NCBI GenBank assembly: GCA_964496575.1
Contig: CAZCAC010000034.1
Coordinates: 1-64,000, forward strand
DNA length: 64,000 bases
Reading direction: 5' to 3'
DNA from: CAZCAC01 sp964496575
GTDB lineage: Bacteria > Planctomycetota > UBA1135 > GCA-002686595
Below are positions 23,521 through 31,595 of this stretch, piece by piece (the first letter of the stretch is position 1; every line of letters begins with the position of its first letter). A program made the position numbers and the translations under genes. The notes beneath the pieces are model-generated. The model was given only the letters and a program-made list of their open reading frames with translations, had not been told where the DNA came from and made no database searches.

Positions 23521-26001
23521 TCAGGGATACACCTCAACCACCGGCGACCTCAAGCGCGTGGTCCCGTCCTTGACGTAGACACCCACGTACCGGCCATCGG
23601 GCAGATCTTCCGGCAACTCCGTCTCGATCACCTCGCGATCGCCGACGCGAATCCGTACCTCGCGACCGTCGGTCACGTGGACCCGTACGAGGAGGTCCTC
23701 GTCGTCTTCGGGAGCGGGGTCGAGAAAGAAGCGCTCGATCCTCTTGGTGGTCACGCCACCGCCCCCGCCCAGGCGCAAGCGCCACAGCCCCGCTTGGCCA
23801 TCGGGCAAGAGCCCAAAGACCAGCCAGTCCCCTTCCTTCACGCCGGCGATCACCAGCCCATGACACGTACTCAGGAACTGGTCGCCCTTGCGGCGGAAGA
23901 GCGCCCTCAACTCGTACTCGTTCCCGACCTCGACGTCGGTGTTCAGGTAGCCGAAAGGGCGGACCGACTCCAGGGAGATGAAGTCCCGGGAACACTGGAA
24001 GTCCTTCGCCTTGGCGTTGTAGATCGTCATCCAGGAGCCGGGCGGCGCGACCAGGGAGTGGATCTCGCCGGCGAGTAGATCGAGCTCCCGCACCTTGCCC
24101 CGCAACTCGGCGGCCGCCGGCAGCAAGACCTCCTTGTCGGCCAGGGCGGCACCCGCGCGGGCGGCGAACGTATAGGCCCGCAATGGCATCGACTTCCCCG
24201 ATCCGGAGTAGTCCTCCAGCAGGTTCCGCGCGCTCCGGGCCAGACGCCGGGACGTGCTCTTCGCGTTGCGCAGGGCCCAGTTCCGGCGATCGAGGGTGCG
24301 CAGCCGCTTCTCCAGCTGTTCGTACTCCTCCTCGCCCGGAGACCAGATCCCGGCGTCGGCGAGGTCGAGCAACTCCTGCACCAGCGGAGCGGCGCTCTCC
24401 GGCCGCTCCAGCTGTTCGTTGACCCGGGCCTGCAGCGCGATCAGCTCGACGTCGGGATCCTCCTCCCCGTCGATCCGCGTGCGGATGTACTCGATGTGGC
24501 CGAGCGCCCGCAGCAACAGATCCTCTTCCTCGACAGGGGACTTCCGATCACCGGCGGCCACCTCCGCCGCCTCGGTGTAGCGCTGGACCAGCTCCTGGCG
24601 CAAGCGCCGGCGCTCCGGCTTCGGCGACAGGTGCAACGGCTTGACCCGCTTCAGGATCCACTCCTTCCACGCGGTCCCGAACTCGTGCAGGTTCTGGTGA
24701 TCCAGCGGTGACGCATTCCCCAGGAACACCTCCTCGAACAGCTCCATCGAGTCGCCGCCGCGGGTGGTGACCTCCTCGCGATACCGGGAGTAGAGGGGGC
24801 GGTAGACGTACTCGAGCGTCGTGGGGTCCTCGTACTGCTGCATGAAATAGACGAGTCCCCAGCCGAACGGGTAGTAGTTGCCGGGGTAGGAACCGCCACC
24901 CGAGAAACCGATCACCTCGGTCAAGGTCGGGCCCCGCCCCGACTCCAGCGACCCCGCCACGCCCATCAGCCGGCCGATCGCCGCATCGGGCCACAGCACG
25001 CGGTGGTCCGCCATCGCCGTGGCGCCCTCGAAGAAGGTCGCGGTGCCTTCGTTGATCCAGGCGGGGGACCATCCTCCACGGCGGGAGAGGATCGTCATGA
25101 ACTGGTGGCTGGCCTCGTGGAAGAGGGTCTCCAGCATCCAGTCGAGAGCGCCCGTGGTGGTTCGCGTGTCGTAGCAGACGACCATGTTCTGTCCCGGCGA
25201 CCACCAACCCTCGGGCGCGGACTCACCGGACCACCCATCCAGCATCGACTCCCGCGTCGCGTGAATCCGGATCGTGGTCAGCGTGCGCGGGGCGGCCTTC
25301 TCGTCGCCGTCGAGGTAGATCTGGACGTAGTACGAGTGGATGTCGTCCATCGTGTCGGCCACCAGCTGGACCAGCTCCGGCTCGAGGTTCGCCTCGAGGC
25401 GGTAGTGATCTCCCTCCAGCGTGATCAGGGGCCAGTGTCCCTCCGCGGTTCGCTCGCGGGTCGCCGAGTCGAGGTCGACCTCCGCGAAGGCCGCGGCGAC
25501 CTCCTCGTGCAGCGCCTCGATCTTCGCAGCGTCCTTGCCCTCGGCGATCGGGCGCAGGCGGCGGAGCAGGTCCAGGGCGCGCTCCGGATGGCCATTCTCG
25601 AAGAGCTGCCCGGCGGCCTTGCAGAGCTTGGAGCTGATCTCGCGGAAGAGGCGCGCCCGGCGGCCGTTCAGCGGATCCGCCTTGGTGAGGTCGCGGCGGG
25701 CGAGCTTGGCCCGGCGGCCGTCCCCGCTCTCCTCCAGCAGCCTCGCCGCGCGGGCGAGGTGGTGGGCCGCCTCGTCCCGCGCCTCCAGGGCCAGGAGCGC
25801 CTGCCCGAGCAAGAGGTGGGCTCGGCCGTCCCCGGAACGGCGCGCGAGGTGCTCCTGCAGGAGGTCGCGGACCTCCTCCCAGCTCCCGGCGTCGGCCAGC
25901 TCGGCGGCGCGCTCGTGGACCTCGTCGGTCGCCTGGCGCGGGGGCGAAGCCGCGCTCACGGCGAGCACGGGCAGCAGGACGAGTAACAGTCTGACGATCA
26001 C
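23521..26001 (-). CDS. Secreted zinc metallopeptidase-like protein (DUF1570 type) with TPR-like N-terminus
   Basis: An 826-residue secreted protein. A signal peptide (about 1-20) is followed by helical TPR-like repeats (about 25-190). A gluzincin-type domain holds the zinc motif HEASHQF near residue 295, with a downstream INEGTATFFEG that provides the third ligand and GWGLVYFMQQYED. The rest is helical and ends in a beta-rich concanavalin-like module (about 660-826). This arrangement resembles DUF1570 proteins common in Planctomycetota. GTG at 25999-26001 is preferred over the GTG ten codons upstream because GGAGG sits seven bases before it. Probably a protease, but substrate is unknown. Confidence 0.8.
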   Translation of the reverse strand: MIVRLLLVLLPVLAVSAASPPRQATDEVHERAAELADAGSWEEVRDLLQEHLARRSGDGRAHLLLGQALLALEARDEAAHHLARAARLLEESGDGRRAKLARRDLTKADPLNGRRARLFREISSKLCKAAGQLFENGHPERALDLLRRLRPIAEGKDAAKIEALHEEVAAAFAEVDLDSATRERTAEGHWPLITLEGDHYRLEANLEPELVQLVADTMDDIHSYYVQIYLDGDEKAAPRTLTTIRIHATRESMLDGWSGESAPEGWWSPGQNMVVCYDTRTTTGALDWMLETLFHEASHQFMTILSRRGGWSPAWINEGTATFFEGATAMADHRVLWPDAAIGRLMGVAGSLESGRGPTLTEVIGFSGGGSYPGNYYPFGWGLVYFMQQYEDPTTLEYVYRPLYSRYREEVTTRGGDSMELFEEVFLGNASPLDHQNLHEFGTAWKEWILKRVKPLHLSPKPERRRLRQELVQRYTEAAEVAAGDRKSPVEEEDLLLRALGHIEYIRTRIDGEEDPDVELIALQARVNEQLERPESAAPLVQELLDLADAGIWSPGEEEYEQLEKRLRTLDRRNWALRNAKSTSRRLARSARNLLEDYSGSGKSMPLRAYTFAARAGAALADKEVLLPAAAELRGKVRELDLLAGEIHSLVAPPGSWMTIYNAKAKDFQCSRDFISLESVRPFGYLNTDVEVGNEYELRALFRRKGDQFLSTCHGLVIAGVKEGDWLVFGLLPDGQAGLWRLRLGGGGGVTTKRIERFFLDPAPEDDEDLLVRVHVTDGREVRIRVGDREVIETELPEDLPDGRYVGVYVKDGTTRLRSPVVEVYP

Positions 26002-26082
26002 CGGGGTTCCTCCGACAGCTGGGGGGGGCACCAGTCTCTAGCACTCCGGTCCGGCCCGGAAACCGATCGAGGGTGCGGGACC

Positions 26083-27144
26083 TTATTCGATCCTGGCCGT
26101 TGAAGTAATGGTGCCGGAGAGATCCATGGAGGTCTCGAGCTCCAGCTGCATCCCCTGCATGCTGAGATCGAGCATGCTGTCCACGGAGAGCTCGAATTCA
26201 CCCTTCATCTCGAGGCTGTGCGCGCAGCCCTCCTGGAGGTTCCAGAGCAGCGTTCCCTTCGACTCGAGGGTCAGCTGGAGATCGAGGGCGCTGATCTCCA
26301 TCTCGTCCACTCCGGGAGGGAGCTCGCCTTGCTCCACCTGCGCCTGGGCATCCTCGGTCATGTCCACGGCGTTGGTGATCTCGACGTGGATCGCGATCAC
26401 TCCCACCGGAAAAGTGTCGGTCTCGCGGACTCCCTCGAAGCGGGCCTTGATCGAGCCCTCGATGTCCTCGGAGAACCAGTCGGCGAAATCGCCCATGCCG
26501 GTGTTCATGCCGCCCATCATCTCGGCGGCCCGGGCGTCCTCGGGGACCAGCTTCACGTTGCCCGCCGGAACCAGAACTCCGCTCAGGGCTTCCGGATCGA
26601 CCGCCCATTCGTCTCCCTCGGCCACCTCGCCGGGGGGGAGGAAGCTGCGCAGGTCCATGTCCTCGGTCAGACCGATCAGGAGCTCCTCGTCCCCCTCCTC
26701 GTCGGGGAAGGCGACGTCGTACGCGTCCTTCTCGGGGTTCCAGGTGAAGATCACGTCCTCGCCTTCGAGCGAGGTCGAGTAGTGGGTGTCGAAGCTCTGA
26801 TCCACCATGGGGTTCGCGACCTCGACCGTGCTCTTCTGCACGACCTTGTCGAAGCTGCGGCGGAGCTTTCTCGGCCGGCCGTCACGCATCGAGAGGAACT
26901 GGTCGGTGACCCGGATCTCGAGGTTCGACTCCACGCTCATCTCGCTGTCGGTAACCGGGCTCTCTTCACCGTTCATCAGGGTCAACATGTCATCGAGGTG
27001 CAGCTCGACGACGTTGGTGAAGGTCCTGGTCTTGGTCGATCCCTCGCCCACCGCGAAGACCAGCTTCGATCCGCCGGGGGCGAAGGCGAGGAGAACGGGA
27101 CAGAGGAGAACGGTGGCCAGAAGGAGTCTCGGAGTCTTGTTCAT
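26083..27144 (-). CDS. Secreted protein of unknown function
   Basis: A 353-residue secreted protein, signal peptide about 1-24 (LLLATVLLCPVLLAFA). The mature chain is acidic and predicted to be mainly beta-strand: repeated strands such as RTFTNVVELHLDDML, STVEVANPMVDQSF and ALDLQLTLESKGTLLWNL suggest a lipid- or ligand-binding barrel or sheet like the DUF6263-type proteins, but I do not recognise it firmly. A large methionine-rich loop (EMMGGMNTGMGDF) lies in the middle. It lacks a Shine-Dalgarno site; a GC-rich hairpin lies directly upstream instead. It precedes the DUF1570-like gene on the same strand after an 81-base gap. Confidence 0.75.
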   Translation of the reverse strand: MNKTPRLLLATVLLCPVLLAFAPGGSKLVFAVGEGSTKTRTFTNVVELHLDDMLTLMNGEESPVTDSEMSVESNLEIRVTDQFLSMRDGRPRKLRRSFDKVVQKSTVEVANPMVDQSFDTHYSTSLEGEDVIFTWNPEKDAYDVAFPDEEGDEELLIGLTEDMDLRSFLPPGEVAEGDEWAVDPEALSGVLVPAGNVKLVPEDARAAEMMGGMNTGMGDFADWFSEDIEGSIKARFEGVRETDTFPVGVIAIHVEITNAVDMTEDAQAQVEQGELPPGVDEMEISALDLQLTLESKGTLLWNLQEGCAHSLEMKGEFELSVDSMLDLSMQGMQLELETSMDLSGTITSTARIE

Positions 27145-27154
27145 GGCAAGCTCG

Positions 27155-27177
27155 GGCGCCGCCCCGGAGGGGGCGCC
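27155..27177 (-). promoter_or_regulatory. GGCGCC hairpin in 5' leader
   Basis: Two GGCGCC hexamers with complementary CCC/GGGG between them form a stem with a TCC loop, starting 10 bases upstream of the ATG at 27144. It occupies the place where a ribosome-binding site would be. The remaining gap up to 27479 contains the terminator of the upstream gene and nothing else I can support. Similar GC-rich hairpins occur in the leaders of two other secreted-protein genes in this window (about 30493-30542 and 55758-55774). Confidence 0.35.
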
Positions 27178-27422
27178 AGGGAGTGGGGGGGACCCGTATC
27201 GAAGGAGGGCTCCAGCGGGGCGAGGTGATACCGGAACCGCGAGCCTTCGTCTACGAGGCGTGATGGTGGGCATTTCTCGAAATCGGGATGGCGCGGGAGG
27301 GTGACCTCGCCCACCCCGGGAGACTACTCCGGCGGCGCCGTGGCGGGGCGGTGGTGCTCTGCGACCCACAGGCTCCCGCTCCGTCGCGCGCCTTCATCGG
27401 GGTGGGAGAGCTCGAAGAGAGA

Positions 27423-27450
27423 GGGGCGCCGTCCCTGCGGACGACGCCCC
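27423..27450 (-). terminator. Hairpin terminator after M36-like protease gene
   Basis: On the minus strand GGGGCG pairs with CGCCCC, with an inner GTCC/GGAC stem, 30 bases past the stop codon of the large protease gene. A pyrimidine-rich tail (CTCTCTCTT) follows, which supports an intrinsic terminator. Confidence 0.55.
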
Positions 27451-27479
27451 CCGAGAGTACGGTCGAGTGCCCTGGACCT

Positions 27480-30458
27480 CTAGTCGCAGTAGAGCACTTC
27501 GAGGCCGTCGCTGAGGCCGACGCTGGTGCCGTCCACGTGAGCCGGATCGCGGTACCAGAACTGGAAGTACTGCTTGGAACCCGAGGAGCCGGGGTCGACG
27601 GCCATCGGCACCATCGTGGAGCCCCACATGTCCAGCTGCACGAACGCCTCGCGGGTCAGCGGGTTGCCCACCAGGCGGAAGCCGCCGTAGAAGGGCACCG
27701 ACGCGGAAGAACCGCCGGAGAAGAGCAGGGCGAACTGGTCCGGGATCCCCCCGTTCATGCCGATCTCGAAGTCACCACTCGTCTCGCTCGGCGTGCCTAC
27801 CCAGGCCATCTGCGCGATCCAACCCAGGGAGTTCTCCTTGTTGGTGCCGTACTTGACCGGGGGGATGCAGCCGCTCGAGCTGCCGAAGACGAACACCTCG
27901 AGGTCGTCGATGTTCCAGCCGCCGAACTCGACGCCGCCGTCGGTCTCGAGGGTGAACTCGATCTGGACGGAGGAGTTGCCGTCCGCCCAGTTCGCGATGT
28001 CGACCTCCTGGAGGGTCCAGGCGGTGTCGATGAGGTTGCCGCTCGAGGGGTTCTGCCAGACCACGGCGCCGTTCACCTTGATCTTCGCCTGATCGTAGAT
28101 CCCTTCCTCGACGGTCAGCCAACGCCGGAAGCTCAGGGTCGTCCCGACGGCGGAGGAGCAGTTGATCACCGGCGAGCGCAGCCAGTTGCTCACGTTCGGC
28201 TTGTACTCGCCGTTCCAGCCGGAGGGCCCGAGGTCGTTGCCCCAGACGTTGCTGCCGCTGTAGGCGCTGGAGGGGTCACCCGATTGACCCTGGGGGACAC
28301 CCAGCTGCCAGTCGTCCTGCGTGGCGATCTGGCCGTGCGTCCAGCCGTTGGTACCGCCCTCGAAGTCGTCGGAGAACAGCAAGGTCAGGAGCCCGATGCG
28401 GAACGAGTAGGTGCTGTCCGGAGCGCCCTTGGGCGAGGTGTCCTCGTTGCCGAGCGAGTCGGTCGCGCGGACGTAGTACTCGACACGGGCCGGGGAGATC
28501 TGGCCGGGAATGTCCGCGGTGTAGTCGTCACCGCTGACCGGCGACATCGGGACGGTGACGAAGTTACCACCGTCGACGTTGTAGAGGAGCTCGACGCCCG
28601 TGATCGACGGAGCGACCAGCGGAACGACCGTGGCGTCCACGGTGTAGGGACCGACCTCGTCCAGGGTGTCGGGGAGCTCGGTGACGCCCGTGATCTCGAT
28701 CAGGGCCAGATCGTAGCCGGGGAAGCCCTGCTCCAGGAAACCGTCGTTGATGTCGTTGTAGTTCGGCGTTCCGTTGTCGATGTTGCCGTCGTCGTCGTCG
28801 AGGGTCAGCCACTGCGTCTCGATCACCGACTTGATCTGCGTCTGGTTGTAGGCGTTCATCCAGTTGATGAAGAGCGCGTCCGCGACCGCGTCACCCGCCG
28901 CGTTGCCGAGGGTGAGGTTGAGGTTGCGGCGGACCTTCCAGGCCGCGCCCATCCAGACCTCGCCGTCGGCGTGCACGCCGCCGTAGCAGCCGGGGTTGGA
29001 GTCGCCGCAGAACTGGCGCGTGTTCATGCCGGAGCGGACGTAGCCGGTGCCGGTGAAGTTTTCCCCGACGATGGGGTTGTCGACGACGTACATCGCCCAG
29101 ATGTCGGCGTTGCCCTCGCCCATGCCGTCGCTGCCGTTGCCGGTGTTGTAGTTGACGTTGTGCCAGTGGCCCATCTCGTGAAGGACGACCGTGGAGTAGG
29201 ACGTGTTCGGGCAGCTGCCGCCGGCCTTGTAGTGGTTGATCGAGCTGCCGTTGAAGTAGGCGTTGCAGGTGTCGTTCAGGTTGACGTTGGCCGTCGCCCG
29301 GAAGTCGAGGTGGCTGTCGGAGGGGTCGACCGAACGGACCCAGTCACGCTGCTTGCCGATCCAGAGGTGGGCGTTCGCCTGAGCGGTGACCAGCGCAGCC
29401 GACGAGGGGTTCATCAGCACGGAGTTGCCCGTGCCGGTGACCGAGGTCGTCAACGTGTAGTCGGTGCCCGTGTCGTGGTTGACGTTGGTGAAGAGGCCGT
29501 AGTAGTCGACGGTGATGTTGATCGGGCCGGTCACTCCGGGGAAGTTGAAGTTGCCGTTGGCGTCGGTGTAGACCGTACCGGCCGAGCCACCGTTGACCCG
29601 AGCGTGATTCATCGGCTGCTGGGTCTCGGGGTTGCTCGCGATGTCGGGCTTCGTCCCCGGCGAGGCCATCGTCGAGAGGGTGCCGCCTACGTCGAAGTGA
29701 CAGATGTCCGTCTGCTCGTTGATCACCGAGCCGTTGTACGCGTCGACCCAGAGGGTGTACCCCTCCGGAGTGACGTTCTTTGCGTACCAGTGCACGCTGA
29801 TCTGCCAGACCAGTCTCGCCTCGCGGCTCTTGGGCCCGGTCTCCAGCTGGCCGATCGCCTTGGTCGGTCCGCTAACCACGGTGCCGGCGAGACCGACCTT
29901 CTCCTCGAAGTGCTTCAGGGCGATCGTCGTCGCGCGGTCCGCCCCGACGAGCGCTCCGGTGGAGATGCCGAGGAGATCCGGCATCGCCGTGGTCTGCACC
30001 GAGAGCAGCTCGCCCTCGGTAGTGAAGAGGGTGTTGACGAATCCGCCGAGGACCGGGACTCCGTTCACCTCCTGGCGGAACTGAGCGGTGACCTTGTCGG
30101 TCGTGCCGACCCGGCTCAGCGGGAGGACGTGGGTCGAATCCTCGACGAGGGTCGCGCTCTCGATGCCGTGGAGCGTCTCGGTGCTCTCGATCGCCAGGCG
30201 TCCGAGGGCGTAGAAATCCTCGGTGTCGGCGGGTTGGAAAGCAGCGGCCGCCGAGCCGCCGTAGAGGAACTGGACGTAGCCGGTCTGGACGTCGGTGTAG
30301 GTGTGCCAGTTCGAGCCGTTGCTCTCTTTCCAGACTCGGGTTCCCTCGTGGACCGCGAACGCGGTCGACTGGGCTTGAGATTCCGGCTCCTGGGCGAGGA
30401 GCGGGGGCGCGACGAGCAGGATGGTCGCGCCGAGGCCAAAGAAGCTACTGGGGGTCAT
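27480..30458 (-). CDS. Large secreted zinc metallopeptidase (fungalysin-like) with multidomain C-terminus
   Basis: A 992-residue secreted protein with a signal peptide (about 1-22). Residues 40-230 resemble the FTP/PepSY propeptide of thermolysin-fungalysin proteases. A carboxypeptidase-regulatory-like beta domain (VYTDANGNFNFPGVTG) follows at about 290-320. The catalytic site HEMGHWHN is near residue 427, with the third zinc ligand in GEGNADIWAMYVVD. C-terminal beta domains include a carbohydrate-binding-like sheet and a last module ending in YFQFWYRDP and LSDGLEVLYC. That last type of module also closes the EF-hand protein at 54.0 kb and may serve for sorting or surface attachment. Probable extracellular protease. 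Confidence 0.85.
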   Translation of the reverse strand: MTPSSFFGLGATILLVAPPLLAQEPESQAQSTAFAVHEGTRVWKESNGSNWHTYTDVQTGYVQFLYGGSAAAAFQPADTEDFYALGRLAIESTETLHGIESATLVEDSTHVLPLSRVGTTDKVTAQFRQEVNGVPVLGGFVNTLFTTEGELLSVQTTAMPDLLGISTGALVGADRATTIALKHFEEKVGLAGTVVSGPTKAIGQLETGPKSREARLVWQISVHWYAKNVTPEGYTLWVDAYNGSVINEQTDICHFDVGGTLSTMASPGTKPDIASNPETQQPMNHARVNGGSAGTVYTDANGNFNFPGVTGPINITVDYYGLFTNVNHDTGTDYTLTTSVTGTGNSVLMNPSSAALVTAQANAHLWIGKQRDWVRSVDPSDSHLDFRATANVNLNDTCNAYFNGSSINHYKAGGSCPNTSYSTVVLHEMGHWHNVNYNTGNGSDGMGEGNADIWAMYVVDNPIVGENFTGTGYVRSGMNTRQFCGDSNPGCYGGVHADGEVWMGAAWKVRRNLNLTLGNAAGDAVADALFINWMNAYNQTQIKSVIETQWLTLDDDDGNIDNGTPNYNDINDGFLEQGFPGYDLALIEITGVTELPDTLDEVGPYTVDATVVPLVAPSITGVELLYNVDGGNFVTVPMSPVSGDDYTADIPGQISPARVEYYVRATDSLGNEDTSPKGAPDSTYSFRIGLLTLLFSDDFEGGTNGWTHGQIATQDDWQLGVPQGQSGDPSSAYSGSNVWGNDLGPSGWNGEYKPNVSNWLRSPVINCSSAVGTTLSFRRWLTVEEGIYDQAKIKVNGAVVWQNPSSGNLIDTAWTLQEVDIANWADGNSSVQIEFTLETDGGVEFGGWNIDDLEVFVFGSSSGCIPPVKYGTNKENSLGWIAQMAWVGTPSETSGDFEIGMNGGIPDQFALLFSGGSSASVPFYGGFRLVGNPLTREAFVQLDMWGSTMVPMAVDPGSSGSKQYFQFWYRDPAHVDGTSVGLSDGLEVLYCD

Positions 30459-30761
30459 GGCAATCTGATTGTTGGGGACTCGTGGCCCCGGTCGCCCTCA
30501 ACTGGGGCGCCGCCGGGTGGGAGGAGGCCACCGGGGAGGGCGCTCGGTCTCTTTCGAGTCCCGGTCGCCCGCTCTCGCCGTGCGTGGTGGCCCTCAGACC
30601 TGTCTGAAGCTACACTAGACCCTCGTGACGAGGCGGTAGGGCAGAAAGACGGGCGGAAACCGGAATTGCCGAAGGAGGCCCGCCGGGGACGTGCGAGATC
30701 GCGCGTAACATGCCTCTGAGGGCCCCTTCCGGGAAGACCGTGTCAGCGCAGGAGAGCGAAA
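30459..30761. other. Divergent intergenic region protease / selW
   Basis: This 303-base stretch separates the protease gene (minus) from the selenoprotein gene (plus). It holds a GC-rich hairpin whose outer stem is CGCCCTC (30493-30499) with GAGGGCG (30536-30542), inside the probable protease leader. It also holds the TCAGAC palindrome listed separately and a TACACT element (30611-30616) that could be a plus-strand -10 box, with no good -35. No additional open frame is credible. Confidence 0.4.
30594..30607. promoter_or_regulatory. 14-base palindrome between protease and selW
   Basis: TCAGAC-CT-GTCTGA is a perfect palindrome with a two-base spacer, lying next to TACACT (plus) and TAGCTT (minus) elements that could act as -10 boxes. 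Its place in a divergent promoter region suggests a dimeric regulator site. Confidence 0.35.
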
Positions 30762-30983
30762 ATGAACGTCCGAATCGAGTTCTGCAAGATGTGAAACTAC
30801 GATCCCCAGGCGGCCGGTCTGGCCGCCGAACTGAAGGAGCTGGTGCCCGCAGCCGAGGTCGAGCTCGTCGAGAGCAGCGGGGGCGCGTTCGAGGTGACGG
30901 TGGATGGACGCCTCGTCTTCTCCAAGCTCCAGCAGGGGCGATTCCCGGCCTATCGGGAGATTCCCACACTTCTCGGCTCCTGA
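30762..30983 (+). CDS. SelW/Rdx-type selenoprotein with in-frame TGA (Sec11)
   Basis: A 73-residue protein if TGA at 30792-30794 is read as selenocysteine. The N-terminus then reads MNVRIEFCKMUNYDPQAAGL, giving the CxxU redox motif at residues 8-11 at the end of the first beta strand, as in the SelW/SelT/SelH (Rdx) thioredoxin-like family. The rest continues the family pattern: two-helix region AAELKELVPAAEVELVE, then SSGGAFEVTVDGRLVFSK, GRFPAYREI and a short C-terminus. An AGGAG site precedes the ATG. A bacterial SECIS-like hairpin starts 14 bases after the TGA. Without recoding, the frame would give a 10-residue peptide. Family members are thiol/selenol oxidoreductases of uncertain substrate. 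The selenocysteine machinery (selA, selB, selC, selD) is not in the window. Confidence 0.85.
30809..30827 (+). promoter_or_regulatory. Bacterial SECIS element in selW mRNA
   Basis: A perfect seven-base stem GGCGGCC (30809-30815) with GGCCGCC (30821-30827) closes a five-base loop GGTCT. The loop begins 21 bases after the TGA, within the 16-37 base range accepted for bacterial SECIS elements, and has G in its first two positions, the known requirement for SelB. The GGUC loop is the same as that of the Escherichia coli fdhF SECIS. The bulged U of the E. coli stem is not seen. Confidence 0.75.
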
Positions 30984-31062
30984 GCGCCAACCAGCTCGCG
31001 CGGGCGGGTCTCCTGTACAGGTTCCGGTCGGGCTCCGGAGGGGGGGATACTGTCTTTAGCGG

Positions 31063-31173
31063 TTAGAGGGAGAAGGCGACCAGCGCGGCGACGACTGCAA
31101 TAACGACGAACGTCGTGGCGGCGGGGACCTTACTCCTCTCGACCCGGGGCAGAGAATCCATGTTGAGGGTCAT
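31063..31173 (-). CDS. Possible 36-residue single-span membrane peptide
   Basis: The minus strand encodes MTLNMDSLPRVERSKVPAAT followed by a hydrophobic helix of about 16 residues and TAA. A basic residue cluster precedes the helix, as in a small N-in membrane protein. There is an alternative ATG four codons in. No ribosome-binding site is clear, so this is tentative. It is divergent from the MinD-like gene and convergent with selW. Confidence 0.3.
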   Translation of the reverse strand: MTLNMDSLPRVERSKVPAATTFVVIAVVAALVAFSL

Positions 31174-31595
31174 GATGGGGGTGGGGGATGACCTCGACCC
31201 AACGATTACCACGTATCGCGCAAATAGGGGAGACAAGTCCTGAAAGTCCGGAGTGACGGGCGATCCCGCCCCCTTCCGGCGCGTTGCCGACGCCTGGCTC
31301 CGGACCGGGTGACGCGCACCGGGGTGCGCCGGTCGGGACGGGTGAGAGTCATGCGGAGAGGCGCGCAGCGACGAGCCTCGCTCCTTCGTCGGAACGGGCC
31401 ATCGGCGGTCGGTGACGACTCGCTCCGACCGGGGACCGGGTTATCGATGGAAACGCAGCGGAGAAACGGCTCAGATCTAGGGGTGCCGATCCGGCGCCTC
31501 CCGTCGAGAGACGGACCGATTCGACGGCTTCGAAGGACCTCGCTCCGAACGGGGCTCGCCGTGGCGCCCTGCCTCGGCTACATTCCTGCGCTCCC
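31174..31595. other. Intergenic region upstream of MinD-like gene
   Basis: About 420 bases without a supported gene. The stretch 31195-31240 is the least GC-rich part and may hold promoters for the small membrane peptide. The remainder is GC-rich and contains several short self-complementary runs (for example GCGCACC with GGTGCGC around 31316-31330) but no structured RNA that I can identify. Confidence 0.3.

Noticed and set aside
27288..30719. A plus-strand open frame of more than 1,100 codons opposite the large protease gene.
   Set aside because: It is an antisense shadow produced by high-GC codon bias. The minus strand has a signal peptide, FTP propeptide and HEMGH zinc site; the plus frame has only Arg/Asp/Val-rich low-complexity sequence.
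30795..30983. The downstream part of the SelW frame as a pseudogene or frameshifted remnant.
   Set aside because: Reading frame is the same before and after TGA, the residue flanks fit the CxxU site exactly, and a SECIS-like hairpin is present, so recoding is a better explanation than decay.
31420..31460. A GGGTTATCGATGG-like end that recalls a c-di-GMP (GEMM-I) riboswitch before the MinD-like gene.
   Set aside because: The conserved upstream core of the motif (GCAAAGCC and its stem partners) is not found, so no riboswitch is claimed.
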